Notes: generated from the letters alone by a model not told the origin. Numbered from the stretch's first letter, positions 27,301 to 39,204 are shown. The stretch is DNA of 64,000 bases from Marchantia polymorpha subsp. ruderalis (GCA_037833965.1 AP031354.1:31288001-31352000); one strand, 5' to 3'. Program-made: numbers and translations.

Positions 27301-29454
27301 TTTCGCATTTCGTCCCAAGAAGAGACCGTGTAGCCTTTTCGTCCAGCATTTCTTTTTACGCACTCTCGGATTGGCGATGGCGCATCAGGCTACCTCGGAG
27401 GTGGCGATTTGTTGAATGATTTTTCCATTAAAGCTGATGAGTTACGATTGTCAGGGCATTTGCGTTTGTATGGGGCCAGGGTTTTTTCTGTGGTTTTTCG
27501 CGGCTGTGAGAGAATTGGCGGGGTTTCAAATTTTGCTTGGTTTCCTTCTTCCTCCCAGGGCTTTCTAAAAGCTCGATGTCATCCTTGCTCTCCGTTTCTC
27601 TCCCCGTCCCTTCCCATCAATGAACCTTGCATGCTGTTTTTCTCTTCCGTCTGGGCTATTCTCCTCGTCTTCCTCTATCCCAGCACGACATAAGCTTCGC
27701 ATGTAAATACCTCCTTTTTCCTGCTATGGCTTTCGGAATTGTCTACCCGGAAGGGTTTCAGAAAAGCGCAATAGTCCCGACCCTGTCATAAGACGTGTAT
27801 CTTTACCATCCGTGCCCATGTCTACAATCAAATCAGTATCGATTAATTGCTGCAATAAGTGGCGATGGGTGACTTACTGCAATTTACTGAAGTGGCCACT
27901 GCTGAAGAAGAGGTTTCCTCGAAGTGCCATAGTGGAAACAGAAAACCTCTCTCGAATCTTTAGAGAGTTTAGAACAGTAACTCACGGTGTGGAGGGTGAA
28001 CATCTCTATCTTTTTCAAATTATGTATACTGAAGAGCCTGTTACATCAGTTGGGGTCACACACTCCTGTCAACCTTCTCTGTCGATGCACAACTAGTGGC
28101 TTTCACAGTCCAGCAATCCGATCAGCCCGTCCTGTCCGCGTTTCCTAGACAAACCTTTCTCCCGTCCAAGCTCACAGAAGTGGCGAGATCTCGGGAAGTC
28201 AAACAAAAAAAAAAAACGTCTCTGTACAGAATGTTGCTTCTTTCTCTTCGGCAAGTTTTGTTCAAGAGGTGGAGAGAGATTTTGGATTTGGCCCGCCTCC
28301 GTCCATCTTTTGATGTGTACACATACATGCATTTAATAAAACGCAAAGCTTAAAAATAAAACGCAAAGCTTAAAAAGCGCACGGAATGTCGTCATTGTTG
28401 TCGAATGTTAGAACCTCCGACAGAACAGGTGGTTTAAGTGATTTGGCTGCATCGACTGATGAAGAAGGCAATCTAGCTGAAACAAAATATGTGACTGCAA
28501 TTGTGCTTTCTTTTGTGCTTATGGGAGACTCTTCACGGAAGACGAAGATAGGTCGAGAGCTTCGAGGAAATTCTTAGAAGTCGTTCAATGCATCTATTTA
28601 ACATGACCTCCGATTCTCAGCACTTTATCGCTGGCTCTCCGTAGCTCCTTTGTCGATTAGAGGGTTTAGAGGGTTTAGGGTGGGTTCGATTCATCAGACA
28701 AGGCAGTCACTCTGAGGATTTCACGGAATAATGAGAAAATTAAGCAACATCCCTGTGATCGAGGCTAGACATGAACGTGTATTGCAAATCACGTCTCACA
28801 AATCAACCCGTACCATTGATGAGCGCGATTACGTAGTGTTCATCGCTTTGCCGCCTAGGCTCCTTAGCCGATTTTGTGTTCAAAACTCTATACTGACAGC
28901 TTTTGGTTTCATTTGATGGTTCTTTTGAGTCTTTCAACTCCCAGAAGTGATTTGTATTAAGCTATAGTGTCACTGAGAACAAGATCCGGACTTGTACGCT
29001 GACTGTGTTGACTCATGAATCTTACTACTCAGAAGCTCTGATATCCTTGTTTGGTTTCGTTAGGTGCTCCAACGAAGGAGCATTCCAAAATTTGAACAAG
29101 CCGCTTGTGTGTCCCGCACACGGTATTTTTTAATAAAGGCGAAAGAATAGTTCCCTCTGGGTCGAACACACTGTTGATGAGAATACTCGCCGAAGATACA
29201 AGAATGTGAACCCGCACGAAGCTCTCGTCGCGCACACTATTCCATCGCGCCGACACGTGTCACACATCCGCTGTACATGTGTCGAATTTGAATCCCGAGA
29301 GTGAGCGCTCGACGGGTCAGAATCTTAAGGTTCAGATTGCGGAATTATGGATTAGTCGATGTTTTCATTCATTTATGAACAAAGAGCTGAACTCTCCACT
29401 TTATTAGAACAAAGAATTACCAACTATTACACCAAATTGCAAGTGGATGAGATC
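27301..29454. other. No gene recognised
   Basis: Contains short frames without known domains (27409-27693 plus, Ser/Pro-rich; 28386-28577 plus, ATG start and codon-like but unrecognised). There is a small direct duplication AATAAAACGCAAAGCTTAAA at about 28336-28375, and short TTTAGGG-like bases near 28670. Confidence 0.4.
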
Positions 29455-29489
29455 GGTCGAATGGTTTCAGTGGTGACTTCTTGATGCGA

Positions 29490-29698
29490 CGGTGACAAAT
29501 GAGAGACCGTCGCGACGGTGACCGTATGCCGTAAGCCCACAGTCATACGGTCGGGGTTGTTCTAGCCTGCAGTCTATATAGGCGAGACCGCCTCGAGTAG
29601 ACGGTGTCGCCTATACAATAAAAGGTCGGGGTTGTTCTAGCCTGCAGTCTATATAGGCGAGACCGCCTCGAGTAGACGGTGTCGCCTATACAATAAAA
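29490..29698 (+). repeat. Duplicated ERF-type promoter with a 75-bp tandem repeat
   Basis: GGTCGGGGTTGTTCTAG starts at 29549 and again at 29624; each 75-bp unit contains CTATATAG. Each unit has a 14-bp inverted repeat TATAGGCGAGACCG/CGGTGTCGCCTATA with one mismatch. The sequence upstream resembles the ERF promoter at 27.2 kb, but no ERF reading frame follows. Confidence 0.8.
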
Positions 29699-29716
29699 GC
29701 TCAAACTAGGACGAGT

Positions 29717-29827
29717 AAACTCCGCTTTCCTAACTTATGGGAAGTTAGGAAAGCGGAGTTTCCTAACTTCCCAGTTAGGAAACTCCGGAGTCCACTCCAA
29801 ATGTGTCCACTCCAAATGGAGTGGACA
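29717..29827. repeat. Chain of three short palindromes
   Basis: Perfect inverted repeats: 29717-29736 with 29742-29761 (20 bp), 29755-29768 with 29773-29786 (14 bp, sharing bases with the first), and 29804-29813 with 29818-29827 (10 bp). Loops are 4-5 bases. The shared arms suggest stepwise snap-back copying. Confidence 0.9.
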
Positions 29828-29840
29828 CATGCCTCGCCCC
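29811..29840. repeat. Inverted-repeat arm (partner at 33203-33231)
   Basis: About 29 bases (AAATGGAGTGGACACATGCC and on) recur inverted at 33203-33231 with one base difference. The arms enclose 3.4 kb of relics, and this arm lies exactly at the truncated end of the phosphate-transporter exon. Confidence 0.8.
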
Positions 29841-29841
29841 C

Positions 29842-30334
29842 TTAGGACAACACGTTCAGTCCCAAGTAGGAAGGAATAAGAAGCCAAATTGTACCGACTC
29901 CCAAGGCGCAGACCATGGCATAAGCATAAACCTCCGGGTCACAGGTGAAGGAGTTGATGTCAGCTATAACGGACGCGATGGTATTCGTCGACACTCTTCC
30001 CAGTAGAAGGGCTCCGGCAAACTCGAATAGAGACGCAATCTGCAAGTCAATTGTCAGTTGGTCTGATCAGACCGTCCACATTTCAGCAGCTTAAAAGTTT
30101 CATCTATAATATCCTGGAGTGCGGTATAGAATCTAGGAGACACAATGCTCTGCTTGCATTTGTTACTCGCACTCGTAGCTTAGAACGACTCCAGCCAATC
30201 GCCACTCTCATCAGCTCGAATCGCTCAGCTGGATGGTGAGGTGCAGCATGCTCTACTTACAATGAAGGCCTGCCTCAGCGTGATGGTTTTGCTCCCGACG
30301 GACGTTCCGAAAGCATTAGCCACATCGTTGGCAC
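29842..30334 (-). pseudogene. Two exons of a PiT/PTB-type phosphate transporter
   Basis: Exon 30334-30261 encodes ANDVANAFGTSVGSKTITL, the signature loop of PiT (PHO-4 family) symporters, and ends in a good GTAAGT donor. Exon 30039-29842 starts after TTGCAG and encodes FEFAGALLLGRVSTNTIA through VYAYAMVCALGVGTIW. It stops at LNVLS where family members go on into the second part. The first exon and everything after residue ~100 are missing nearby. Such symporters move phosphate with Na+ across the plasma membrane and are kept mainly in algae and non-seed plants. This looks like a broken or copied fragment, not a working gene. Confidence 0.75.
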
Positions 30335-31859
30335 CTGGTTTAGCACAGGAAATGCCACAACGGGATCATCAACTGCCAACTGTCCAACAAGCTTGCCTGG
30401 TGCAGCTCGGGACCTACTGGAGTCAGGGAGCTGCATGCCCCCAGTTCAAAATCAGACTGTTCCCCATGCCGCAGTTTCCGTCCTGACTGAATTCGCAGAA
30501 AATGCTCACCGGTCTGTTTATCGGTCTGTCGAGGCATGGTGTTGGTGATCCCGTCGTTGGGAATTTCAAAATTTTGGCTCGGCTGGGTTTCATCGGTGCT
30601 CCTCTCAACGTTTTGACTCTGTCTGACACGCGGGGCATACTTTCATTGTTCACATGTGATCTTGGTACTAGTATGGATTCAGCTAGGTTTCTCTTGACAT
30701 GCAACACATAAAGTTATTTGAATATCTCCAAGAATCAATCACAAACCTGAACTAATCCCACGTGTAAGTCAAGTAATGATGGTAACGCACTTACCAATGT
30801 ACTTGTAGTTGAATTTGCTTTTTTACGAATTCCTAGTGTACAATGTAATAAAGAAGTTATATCATTTCGAGTCAAACACTTGGCCAATCATCAAACTGCT
30901 TTGATTACAGATGTACGGCATTGTAAATCAATTGTACGGCACTATAAATCAATTTTCGTTCTTCAGCATAAGCCCAGAACGCTTCCCAATGATGGATCTC
31001 ATACCTCCATGCTTAATCTCAGGCGAATTCCGAGTTCCTGGGAGCGGCAGCCGGGGACCGGACATAAACTTTGAAGGGTTGCCGCGGCTTTCTTAGATGA
31101 GACACAAGGAATTCTGCAATAGGCTCTTTTGTGATCCTTAACGAGTCATGGTCGATTCTTGTCCTCGGCTAGCATTCGGTTGAACAGGGGACAAAAGAAG
31201 GACCAGTTTCTACCTACTCATGTACTGGACCACATACTGCAACCCAGATTTCACGTGCTTACTTTGAACATGATAAAATGAGTGGAAGATTGAAAATGTA
31301 ATAGGGATGATTATCGTGATTACAGTTTTCACGAAACGCGTTCTATTCCTTCATAAAGCTACCACCTCTCGAAAGGATGAGCTCAGGAGACCATCTTTTC
31401 CGCATTAGCAAGGCGAAAGGCAAATCACGCCATACTTATTTGAGTAGAACAGACCTGTTTTCAGATCCGATGATGAGCGAAGGCTAGAGCCGGCGCAGTC
31501 TCCAGGGGCCAATGTGACATCAACATGCCCAACATGATATTTTAGCGCTTTCACGATTTTTGTTTTGAAATATTTTTTCTAGTGATTTCAAAGAGTTGTG
31601 TCAAGTATTTTCATGGGTAGTGAGAGAAAAGAGTCCTACTGTTATGCTAAACAATGGATTTTTTAGTGAAGTGCTAGGTGTTATACTTCTCGCAGTGGAG
31701 AAGGATATTAGAGGCAATAGGCCAATTGCTATTGAGTAGGTCTAGTTCAGATTGGATATTACTAACAGTACTAAACCATATAATTACTTTGCTGTAAATC
31801 CAACTTGAAACTTAACTTAGAGTTAAACCCTAGCTAAAAAAACGTAGTACAAACATGCA
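30335..31859. other. No gene recognised
   Basis: No frame with a known domain. I looked upstream of the phosphate-transporter exons for a first exon and saw none. AT content rises toward the copia relic. Confidence 0.4.
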
Positions 31860-32440
31860 GAGATAACAAATTCACTAATAAATTCTACTTGTGTTCCTCA
31901 ATTGAAATTTGCAAAGTACAACTTTGTATGATGAACTCTTCATATTAGTAACTTTGGTCACCAAATCAGCTCGATTAAATTTATCATGAATGTTTTATAA
32001 TTTCATTTTTTCAATAAAAAATGTATCTCTAATTAAGTGATCATTGATGTGTTTCACTCTGTTGTATATCACTTGATTTACAGCAACATGTAACACTCTT
32101 TGATTATCATGAAAACTAGTTTCAATTTCAGGTCTCAATGTTAGTTTGATGATAAGCCTATTTGGTCGATTGATTTCTTTTGTTGCTTATGTTATCAGTA
32201 CGTATTCAGTTTCTATTGTGTACTAAATTCCGTACTTTTGCAAAGTAAATCTTCATCTAATGAGTTTTTCTTGTCGAGATCTTGTCGTAATCAACATTTC
32301 GCTAGTATTTGGAATTGTTTAACAATGCATCAAAAAAATTTCCATCATTTTTAGTACTCTTTAACAACATTGAAATACATTTCATTGCTTCCCAATGTAT
32401 TTGCCTTGGATTAAACATGTAACTATAATTTTGCACAATT
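31860..32440 (-). pseudogene. Decayed Ty1/copia RNase H fragment
   Basis: The minus strand in shifting frames gives ETEYV, then RVKHINDHLIRDTFF, then NRADLVTKVTN. This follows the order of copia RNase H (EAEYVA..., TKHIDxxxHFIRD, QxADxxTK). Several stops and shifts are present. No LTRs were found. Confidence 0.65.
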
Positions 32441-32479
32441 AGAATAATATCAAGTTTTATGTACTTGACAGTGCAGTGA

Positions 32480-32765
32480 TCCGCACTTCATCACCATGAA
32501 CTCACTGCACTACGAAATCTAATCTTCTTCAACAACTTTTTGGGAGAATTCCGTGTTAACTCTCGCTTAGGTGGATACCCCCGGTATGAACTCACTATGC
32601 ACTATGAACTTATGAACTCATTGCACTATGAATTCTAATCTTCATGTTAACTCTCGTTCACACGGCTTTTTCGTGTTAACTCTCACTCATACGACATTTT
32701 AGATGAATTCCGTATTAACTCTCGCTTAAGTGGATACCCCCGGTATGAACTCACTGCACCATGAA
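32480..32765. repeat. Partial tandem units of repeat X
   Basis: Two units with GGTGGATACCCCCGGTATG-type starts near 32570 and 32731, matching the arrays at 21 kb and 49.8 kb. Confidence 0.8.
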
Positions 32766-32778
32766 TTTGTCAAGAGGA

Positions 32779-32900
32779 TAACGAAATCGAGAGACTTGAA
32801 GGCACCGTACACTGAACTTTCTGGGAAAATGATACCCATACGTTTCTTTGTTGAATGAAAAGTTTCCACTGTAACCGTTTTTATGTCTTTCTTCTACATT
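32779..32900 (-). pseudogene. Copied exon of the Ca2+-ATPase
   Basis: About 120 bp nearly match 57893-58010, covering the exon for [18 protein letters not shown] and part of the next intron. Here the donor GTAAGT is GAAAGT and a few bases differ. It is a genomic copy (intron bases included), not a cDNA, and cannot be a working exon. Confidence 0.85.
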
Positions 32901-33202
32901 CATCACCAGAAATCCGAGCTGAAAACGGTATGAAACACAACCGCTGTATCAATTGTACCGATAAAACTTACAAGTAGTCAATCAGCTAGCATGCGTTGTG
33001 TTGCGGAAGAGCTGATTCAAAACCAGCTGACTGCCTTGCTACAGCCATCACTTCCTTTCGAGTTATTCATCGATAGCATCGACGCTCAACCTAGCCTTAG
33101 GGTACGACCGATTCCGAAAGCTCACGTGATCATATGAGATTTCCATCTTTTTGAATAGTGTGCTTTTTAGGCTCTGAGTGCCGAACAGTATATAATGTTC
33201 AG

Positions 33203-33231
33203 CAAGGGGCGAGGCATGTGTCCACTCCATT
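33203..33231. repeat. Inverted-repeat arm (partner at 29811-29840)
   Basis: Reverse complement of 29811-29840 with one base difference. Confidence 0.8.
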
Positions 33232-33505
33232 TGCGAAGAAATCTGTGGATGGTTCATCGACGGGGTGAGAGCAAGGAGAATTATGTACACATGATTCTTT
33301 CCTTGGTATCATTATTGTAGTATTCGTCTAATTCCTTAGTCTTTTAGTAGTTGCGCGATGCTTTCGCTGTTTACAATTACTTTCTAAGAGAGATATCGTA
33401 GGAGTAAACCTTGGCTATCATACTCCGTACCTATATAAAGTGATTGTTCTATTCTGAGTTCTTGGACTCGTGTCCTCAACGTGCCTTGTGTTCTCCATAG
33501 TTGAT

Positions 33506-33900
33506 ATGTGCAGAATGACCAAAAGGTTATAAAAAGGTGAGAGAGATCTTCCCAAAAATGGGAGCAAAGCTTCTTCGAGAGGCAAGAGAGGTCCTGAAAA
33601 TTTTTCCTGCAAATACAAGGGAGTGCGCCAACGGACTTGGGACAAATGGATGGTAGAGATTCGGGATCCAGGTAATAGAAGAAGAGTGTGGTTGGGGACT
33701 TTCAACACTAAGGAGTAAACTACAGTGGCTTACGATCATAAAGTTTTACAAAAATTGTAAAACTTACAATTTACAATTTTTGGTCGAATGCTTATTTTAA
33801 GTTGCATAGCTCTCCTGCAATGGCTAAATCCAATCAGAACACTTTATTTACGTCATTGTTCTCCGTACCTGTGCGAACAATGTTTTCAATAACAAATCCA
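33506..33900 (+). pseudogene. AP2/ERF pseudogene, second copy
   Basis: Same 5' flank (GTTGATATGTGCAGAATGA) and coding order as the 27 kb copy but on the plus strand. After ATG at 33506 a roughly 50-bp insertion brings an early stop (33530). The AP2 domain then reads [18 protein letters not shown] and [10 protein letters not shown], with TAA at 33716-33718 inside it. A snap-back insertion at 33741-33765 follows, then NAYFKLHSSPA and a C-terminal part to about 33900. It is not functional. Confidence 0.8.
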
Positions 33901-34175
33901 TATTCTCACCCTCAAGTTTTATTAAGTATCTGAGATTTATGTGAATTATCACCGGGATCAATTTTTTATGATTTTGGTCACATTGTGTGTTTGTGTTTGA
34001 GTATGTTTGTGAAACAAATGGTCGCATGATTATATTGCTACTACTCTTATGTCATCCTGTTATGTATTCTTATATGTTTGGTTGATTTTTATGTGAAATG
34101 ATTTGTTGTTGTGTTACAATTTGAGCCGTTGAAACTGAAACAAATTTCAGTGGAAATTTTGAAGCATTCGAACTT
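33901..34175. other. No gene recognised
   Basis: AT-rich sequence without a frame of note. Confidence 0.4.
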
Positions 34176-34228
34176 GAACAATGCTATCTGGCTCCAAAAA
34201 AAATTTTTGGAGCCAGATAGCATTGTTC
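34176..34228. repeat. Perfect 25-bp palindrome with 3-base loop
   Basis: Arms 34176-34200 and 34204-34228 are exact inverse complements, separated by AAA. No surrounding mobile element is evident. Confidence 0.92.
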
Positions 34229-35203
34229 CGCTCTGTCAACTTTAAGTAGTATCAGCCGTTAAAAGGTCGGGTCTGTCAAACGCTTCATCCTGGTGCGTAC
34301 TCATCTTTGTCTACTTTTTGTCTTCGTATGTGATACAGAGGTTTTGAAAATGGCCAAAAAATACCACGGGATGACAATGTACAATGTAAAGATGCGTACC
34401 GTCCCACTCCTCTTCCTTCGGAACGGAGGGTTTAGGGTTCAACGAAACGAAACTACTCTCGCCCAAAGAGAGTCCTCTCTTCAGCAGCGAGGCGGAAGAC
34501 AACTCCAGATCCTCCCGCTCGCCGACTTTCAATTCTTCTTCATATGAGAGAACCGCTCCAACAACTCCGCCACCACCCATACCACCGACAAACCTCAGGC
34601 CTGGAACTTACTCAGCAGACTGCTCACAGGTATGCTGTAACTACCTCCTCTCCTCCTCCTGCCTATGATCCTCGACACCATTATCTGTGTACAATAAGGA
34701 GTATCTCTCTCTCTCATTGCGCTTTGAGATATATTTTACTCATCTCAGTTCTGCAAAAGTTGAGCGAGGCTCGCCAGCCGATATTAGATTAAGCATCGGA
34801 TCTAGATCAGACCCACTGGCAACTGGACTGGTGTATGCGAAAAGAGTATGCTAATCTGCGTAGGGGATGGATGAATATGGTGATGCATACGCACACAATC
34901 CTCCATTGCAAAGGATAGTTGCTTGAACGAGAAAATCCGCAGTCGCTTACTGATGTATCTCCGAGCATCGGTCCGTGCCAGAGATTTGCCACAGCCCGTC
35001 ATTGAACACGCGGCTATTTCAATGACATGTGGTCTTCAACTTTACTTGCGTGTGTCTGGCCCTTGCTGACTTTCTGCACACGGCTTCAGATCAGATTCGT
35101 CCAGATCTTAGAGAAGGAAAAGATATTGTGAAAACTTCACCATCGGCTAATTGATAGATCATGCTCCCATCCCAAGTGCCCGACTGAAAGCTAAGCTAAG
35201 CTT
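34229..35203. other. No gene recognised
   Basis: A Ser/Pro-rich open stretch at about 34400-34624 ends in a CAG/GTATGC donor-like site but has no ATG in frame. I cannot call it an exon. Confidence 0.4.
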
Positions 35204-35388
35204 TTGATAGAGGGAGGATTGGATTATTTTTTTTGAATTAGGACTAATGGAATCATTGTTCTGAATTCTATTTTTTGCTCTAATGATTGGATTAGTAAAT
35301 TAGGATCAATTCCATTACTAATTAGGACTAAGGAAGAATTAGGATTGGATTGGACTATTTTTTTAACTTCCAATCCTCCCTCTATCAA
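35204..35388. mobile_element. MITE-like element, 185 bp, 20-bp terminal inverted repeats
   Basis: The ends TTGATAGAGGGAGGATTGGA (35204-35223) and its exact inverse complement (35369-35388) enclose an AT-rich body. The body has further AGGATTGGATT and ATTAGGACTAA repeats. No coding capacity. A target duplication is not clear. Confidence 0.85.
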
Positions 35389-35797
35389 TGTTTTTGTAAC
35401 ACAAATATCACAAGTGACTTTGAAAAGCTTACAAAAATTCATTCTTTTTTGCTTGGATTGTGAAAGCAGCACATGTGAAGAGCGCTTCAAAGTAGGGGGC
35501 GTGGAGCACTTGTTTCACTAACTTCCAAAATCTTATGTTACTTCCTATGTCCCATTCTCGTTCGCTTCACGTTCTCTTGGATGGAAGCAATAAATCCTCG
35601 GAGGTAAAAAGTAATTGTATTGGGCCTTTCCAAATTTGAAGGCTCCAATAATGAAGCAAAACAAGCTTGAAGGGCTTGAAATTTTTGCTTCACCTCTTCT
35701 TCATTGTCACCATAAAGAGTTGTTTGATATAGTGATTTGATTTTGCCTTCTCAAGCATGACACGAATCAAAAGAGCCTACTCCCTTGGTAAATCCGG

Positions 35798-38041
35798 TTA
35801 AGTTGGAGTCATAAGCTCCATGTTGATTTGTGGAGGCAATGATTTCTCAACCATTTCATTTTCTTTGAGTCGTTCAAAAAATATCTTCACAATCCATTGC
35901 ACATCAAGTATGTGCTTGCAAGTGAAGACACTATCGGGACAATCACAATAATGTGATTTCAATGAAACACTATACCAAAGATTATGAGAAGTCTCACTCT
36001 TGACATGAAAGAATAGATACACCTCATCAACACCCTTCAAGACATCCATAATACAAGATTGATAAGCCTTCAAAATTCATTCTCCTCCTTTCAATCTACG
36101 TCTATGAACCTTGTCATTTCCTCTTCTTATGTATCGTTCTGAGTCATCTATAAGTTCAAAAAATAGGTTTGAATGTAAACTCATGTTCAAAACATTTTTT
36201 TTAAAAAAGTGAATACAAAAAAATAAACATAGAATAATATAAAAAAATGAGAAACCTACTTAAATGTTGAGTCAATTTGAATTGACTCAATAATGTAGTT
36301 TGACAAGGATGATAATGTAGTGCCAAGCATGACACAAGTGCCATCCTTGGCACTACCAACAATTGCCATAATATGGTCTCGGAGATACAGGTTCACTTTT
36401 TCTTGTAAGACGGTGTATTTAGTTAACTCCCAATGTCTTTCAACATGGTTAGTTATATCCATACCCTCATAAGCAAATAACCTCCCAAACTGAGGCCAAA
36501 CCCTTCTCCAAGTAGAAGTAATTCGGGCCCATCTTGAAATCACGGCAAAGGTCGAGATGTGTTGAAACTCAACACAAAATAATCTTAATTTTTCATCGAA
36601 ATGGTCTTCACTAGGGCAAAGCATTAAAACATGTAATGTCCTCCACATCCGATCCTTGTTCTCATTAGGTACCTTGGTCAACAAGTTCTCACTCCATTTC
36701 TTCATAACATGAAGGGTGACACAACTTGAACTTGTCCATCAACTTTAGTTTTAGTACCCTCTTCATAAGTCTAACAATGTACATCATTGCTCACAACTCT
36801 TTGAATAGCATTCAAAGATGGCTTGTGTTTGTCAATGATAATTGCAGAGTGTCTAGTCTCTACTAAAGATCCAAACACATGGTATAATGCTATCTCTATA
36901 GCAAGATACTCATGTCACTCTTTGACGTCATTGCTACAATGCATGTAAAAAACCGGAATTCCAATTCCATCTTGGTTTGATACAATTGCCTCATAAAGAG
37001 CCAAATCGGATTGGTTTGTTTTGAATGTAAAATCCAAGGCCCAAGATATGTTACTTGAAAACCGTAGGTCCAATTTTTGCATGAAGTCATCTTGTATAAC
37101 TATCACAAATGGTCTCTTCTTGGGGTCCTCATTCTTGGATGCATACAATTGATTGTACAAAATCTTCCCTAGAGCTTGTAAATTCATAATCTCAATTTGT
37201 GCCGCATCATAATCGTCTTTCCAAAGTGCATCTTCACACACCCAATTAAAAAATTTGAATACAAATTAAAACATAAACATGAAGAATTTTAAAAGAAAAT
37301 GGAAACATAAACATGAAGAATTAAAAAAGAAAATGGAAACATAAACACAAAGAATTAAAGTAAAATTAAAATAGTTAATGCATTTCATAACTTCACATAA
37401 AAAATGAAATATAAAATAAAGAATTAAATACCTTTGATTCTTAAAAAATTTGCAAGTATTTGCACTTCTTTTTCAATGACAAACAATCTATATGTAGCAC
37501 GTTCCACCTCCGGTACATTTTGTGAGAATCTCTCTAGATTCAACCAACGTTGCTTCAATGGCCTTTAGTGAAAACATGAACTTCAATTTCTCCATAACCC
37601 ATGCGATAACATAAGGCTGCATTAGGGAAAAAAAAGATCAAAATCAGAACCCGGAGTGTGACCACCATATTTGCTATTAACATAGATTGTAGCTTGAAGC
37701 TTACCATGAGACAAGGTGTTTGAGCATTTTGACACATTGGGCTCCTCAACCTTCATTTGAAATACACAATTACATAATCTAGTGATTCTATTCCTTCTAG
37801 AGCACTTGTCATCCACAAGCTTCACATCAACCGTTCTCATATGAGGACAGTTTTTGTTTTGTCCACAATGACAATGGTAATAAGTCACGGTTTTGATTTT
37901 CCCTACACGGCATTTCAAACGTTTTCTTAACACAATGTACCTTGTGCAAAGTGCATCTATAGTTGCACTCAAATCCTCCAATGGAACCTTCACTACCTCA
38001 TCCCTTATTTTATTCTCTTGGCATAGATCACAAGAGTTCAT
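35798..38041 (-). pseudogene. MULE-type transposase, broken
   Basis: Fragments in order on the minus strand: Cys/His-rich N-terminal part (38041-37622); catalytic region with LDFTFKTNQSDLALYEAIVS and GIGIPVFYMHCS (37241-36915), matching the MULE transposase core with its first Asp; IIIDKHKPSLNAI then a TAG (about 36850-36780); a region at 36705-36256; and a SWIM zinc finger CDCPDSVFTCKH (36073-35798). Stops and frame changes separate the parts, and AT-rich gaps could partly be introns. It would cut and paste DNA at Mutator-like ends if intact. It lies outside the TIR element at 39.9-48.8 kb. Confidence 0.75.
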
Positions 38042-39204
38042 AGAATTTTGTATGAATGAGGTTTGAATTCCTCCCCCATAGCTATCTGTACTCTATTGAG
38101 TACGAATGGCATTTGTTGTCATGAAGAATGACAAATGTTTACCATTTTTTTAATGTGTCATTCATGCACAATGGAACGCCAAGACTCTATTGGCAGAATT
38201 TGTCTACACTTTGTGTCATTCAAAGTGGACAAAACAAATCCATTTAAAATTTCTACAACTTTCAATTTTTGTCGAAGTTCTCAACAACTCTCAATTGTAA
38301 GAGATTCTACATTTTTTTGGGTGGAAGGCCTATGAAGAATGGAACAAAAGAAAAAATTTGCCTCATGAATTTGTTAATATGAGTAAAAATATACTACTGT
38401 CATACAATCAATCATGAGTGCAAGAGATTGGAGATTGAAGATTGAAGTGCACATATTTGGAGAATGTTTAAATAGGAATGTCTTCAAAATTTGATGAAGG
38501 TGTTTGACCTCCAATGTTGACATGCTCCACACCCTCCTCTAACACCTCCTTCCAAGGTTCAAAAATCTCCTCACCAACATCCTCCTCATTTGCATCGGAC
38601 TCTCCATTTAATGACAAGAAATGAGTTATTTGAAACCCTAAATTTCCAATGTGCACATCTTGAAGAAATTATTCTACTTTCACCATCTCACTTAAATCGT
38701 CTTCAAAGTTGAAGGAATAGAATTTATCATACTCCATGTAATTTCCATCTTCTTTCATCTCTCACGCCAATGCTTGACACAAACTCTACAATTACACCAT
38801 CTCTTGTCTCCATTTAGCACACAATACTCAAATGAAAATATGCCGAACTCTAGATTATTACAATTGCAAAACAATGGATACAAAAGTATGTAGATAAAAA
38901 GAAAGGCTCTTGCATTGTACAATTAAATGAAGAATAAAAGAACATAGAGAGTTGTACATACCTTGAGAAGAGAGGAAGAAAAGAAGTGGGGAAGAGGAGA
39001 AGAGGGGAGGAGTCTGAAATTGCTCATAGTTTTGTAAGGGGAGGAGCCAAAACATACAGAGTGTATAATCCCAAAGGGTCTGGGGGTGGATATAGGTGAG
39101 GGTGGAGCATCGAGATCGGGCGAGCTGAAGCGAGGCGACGAATCAAAGCAACTAAGTGTTTAACTAAGGAATCAAAGCAAGAGTGAACACGTGTTTATGT
39201 TACC
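38042..39204. other. No gene recognised
   Basis: Holds an acidic short frame (38468-38656, minus) that could be a piece of the broken transposase's N-terminus. No terminal inverted repeat for that element was identified. Confidence 0.35.

Noticed and set aside
34400-34624. Ser/Pro-rich stretch with a donor-like end
   Set aside because: No in-frame ATG or acceptor, and no recognisable domain.
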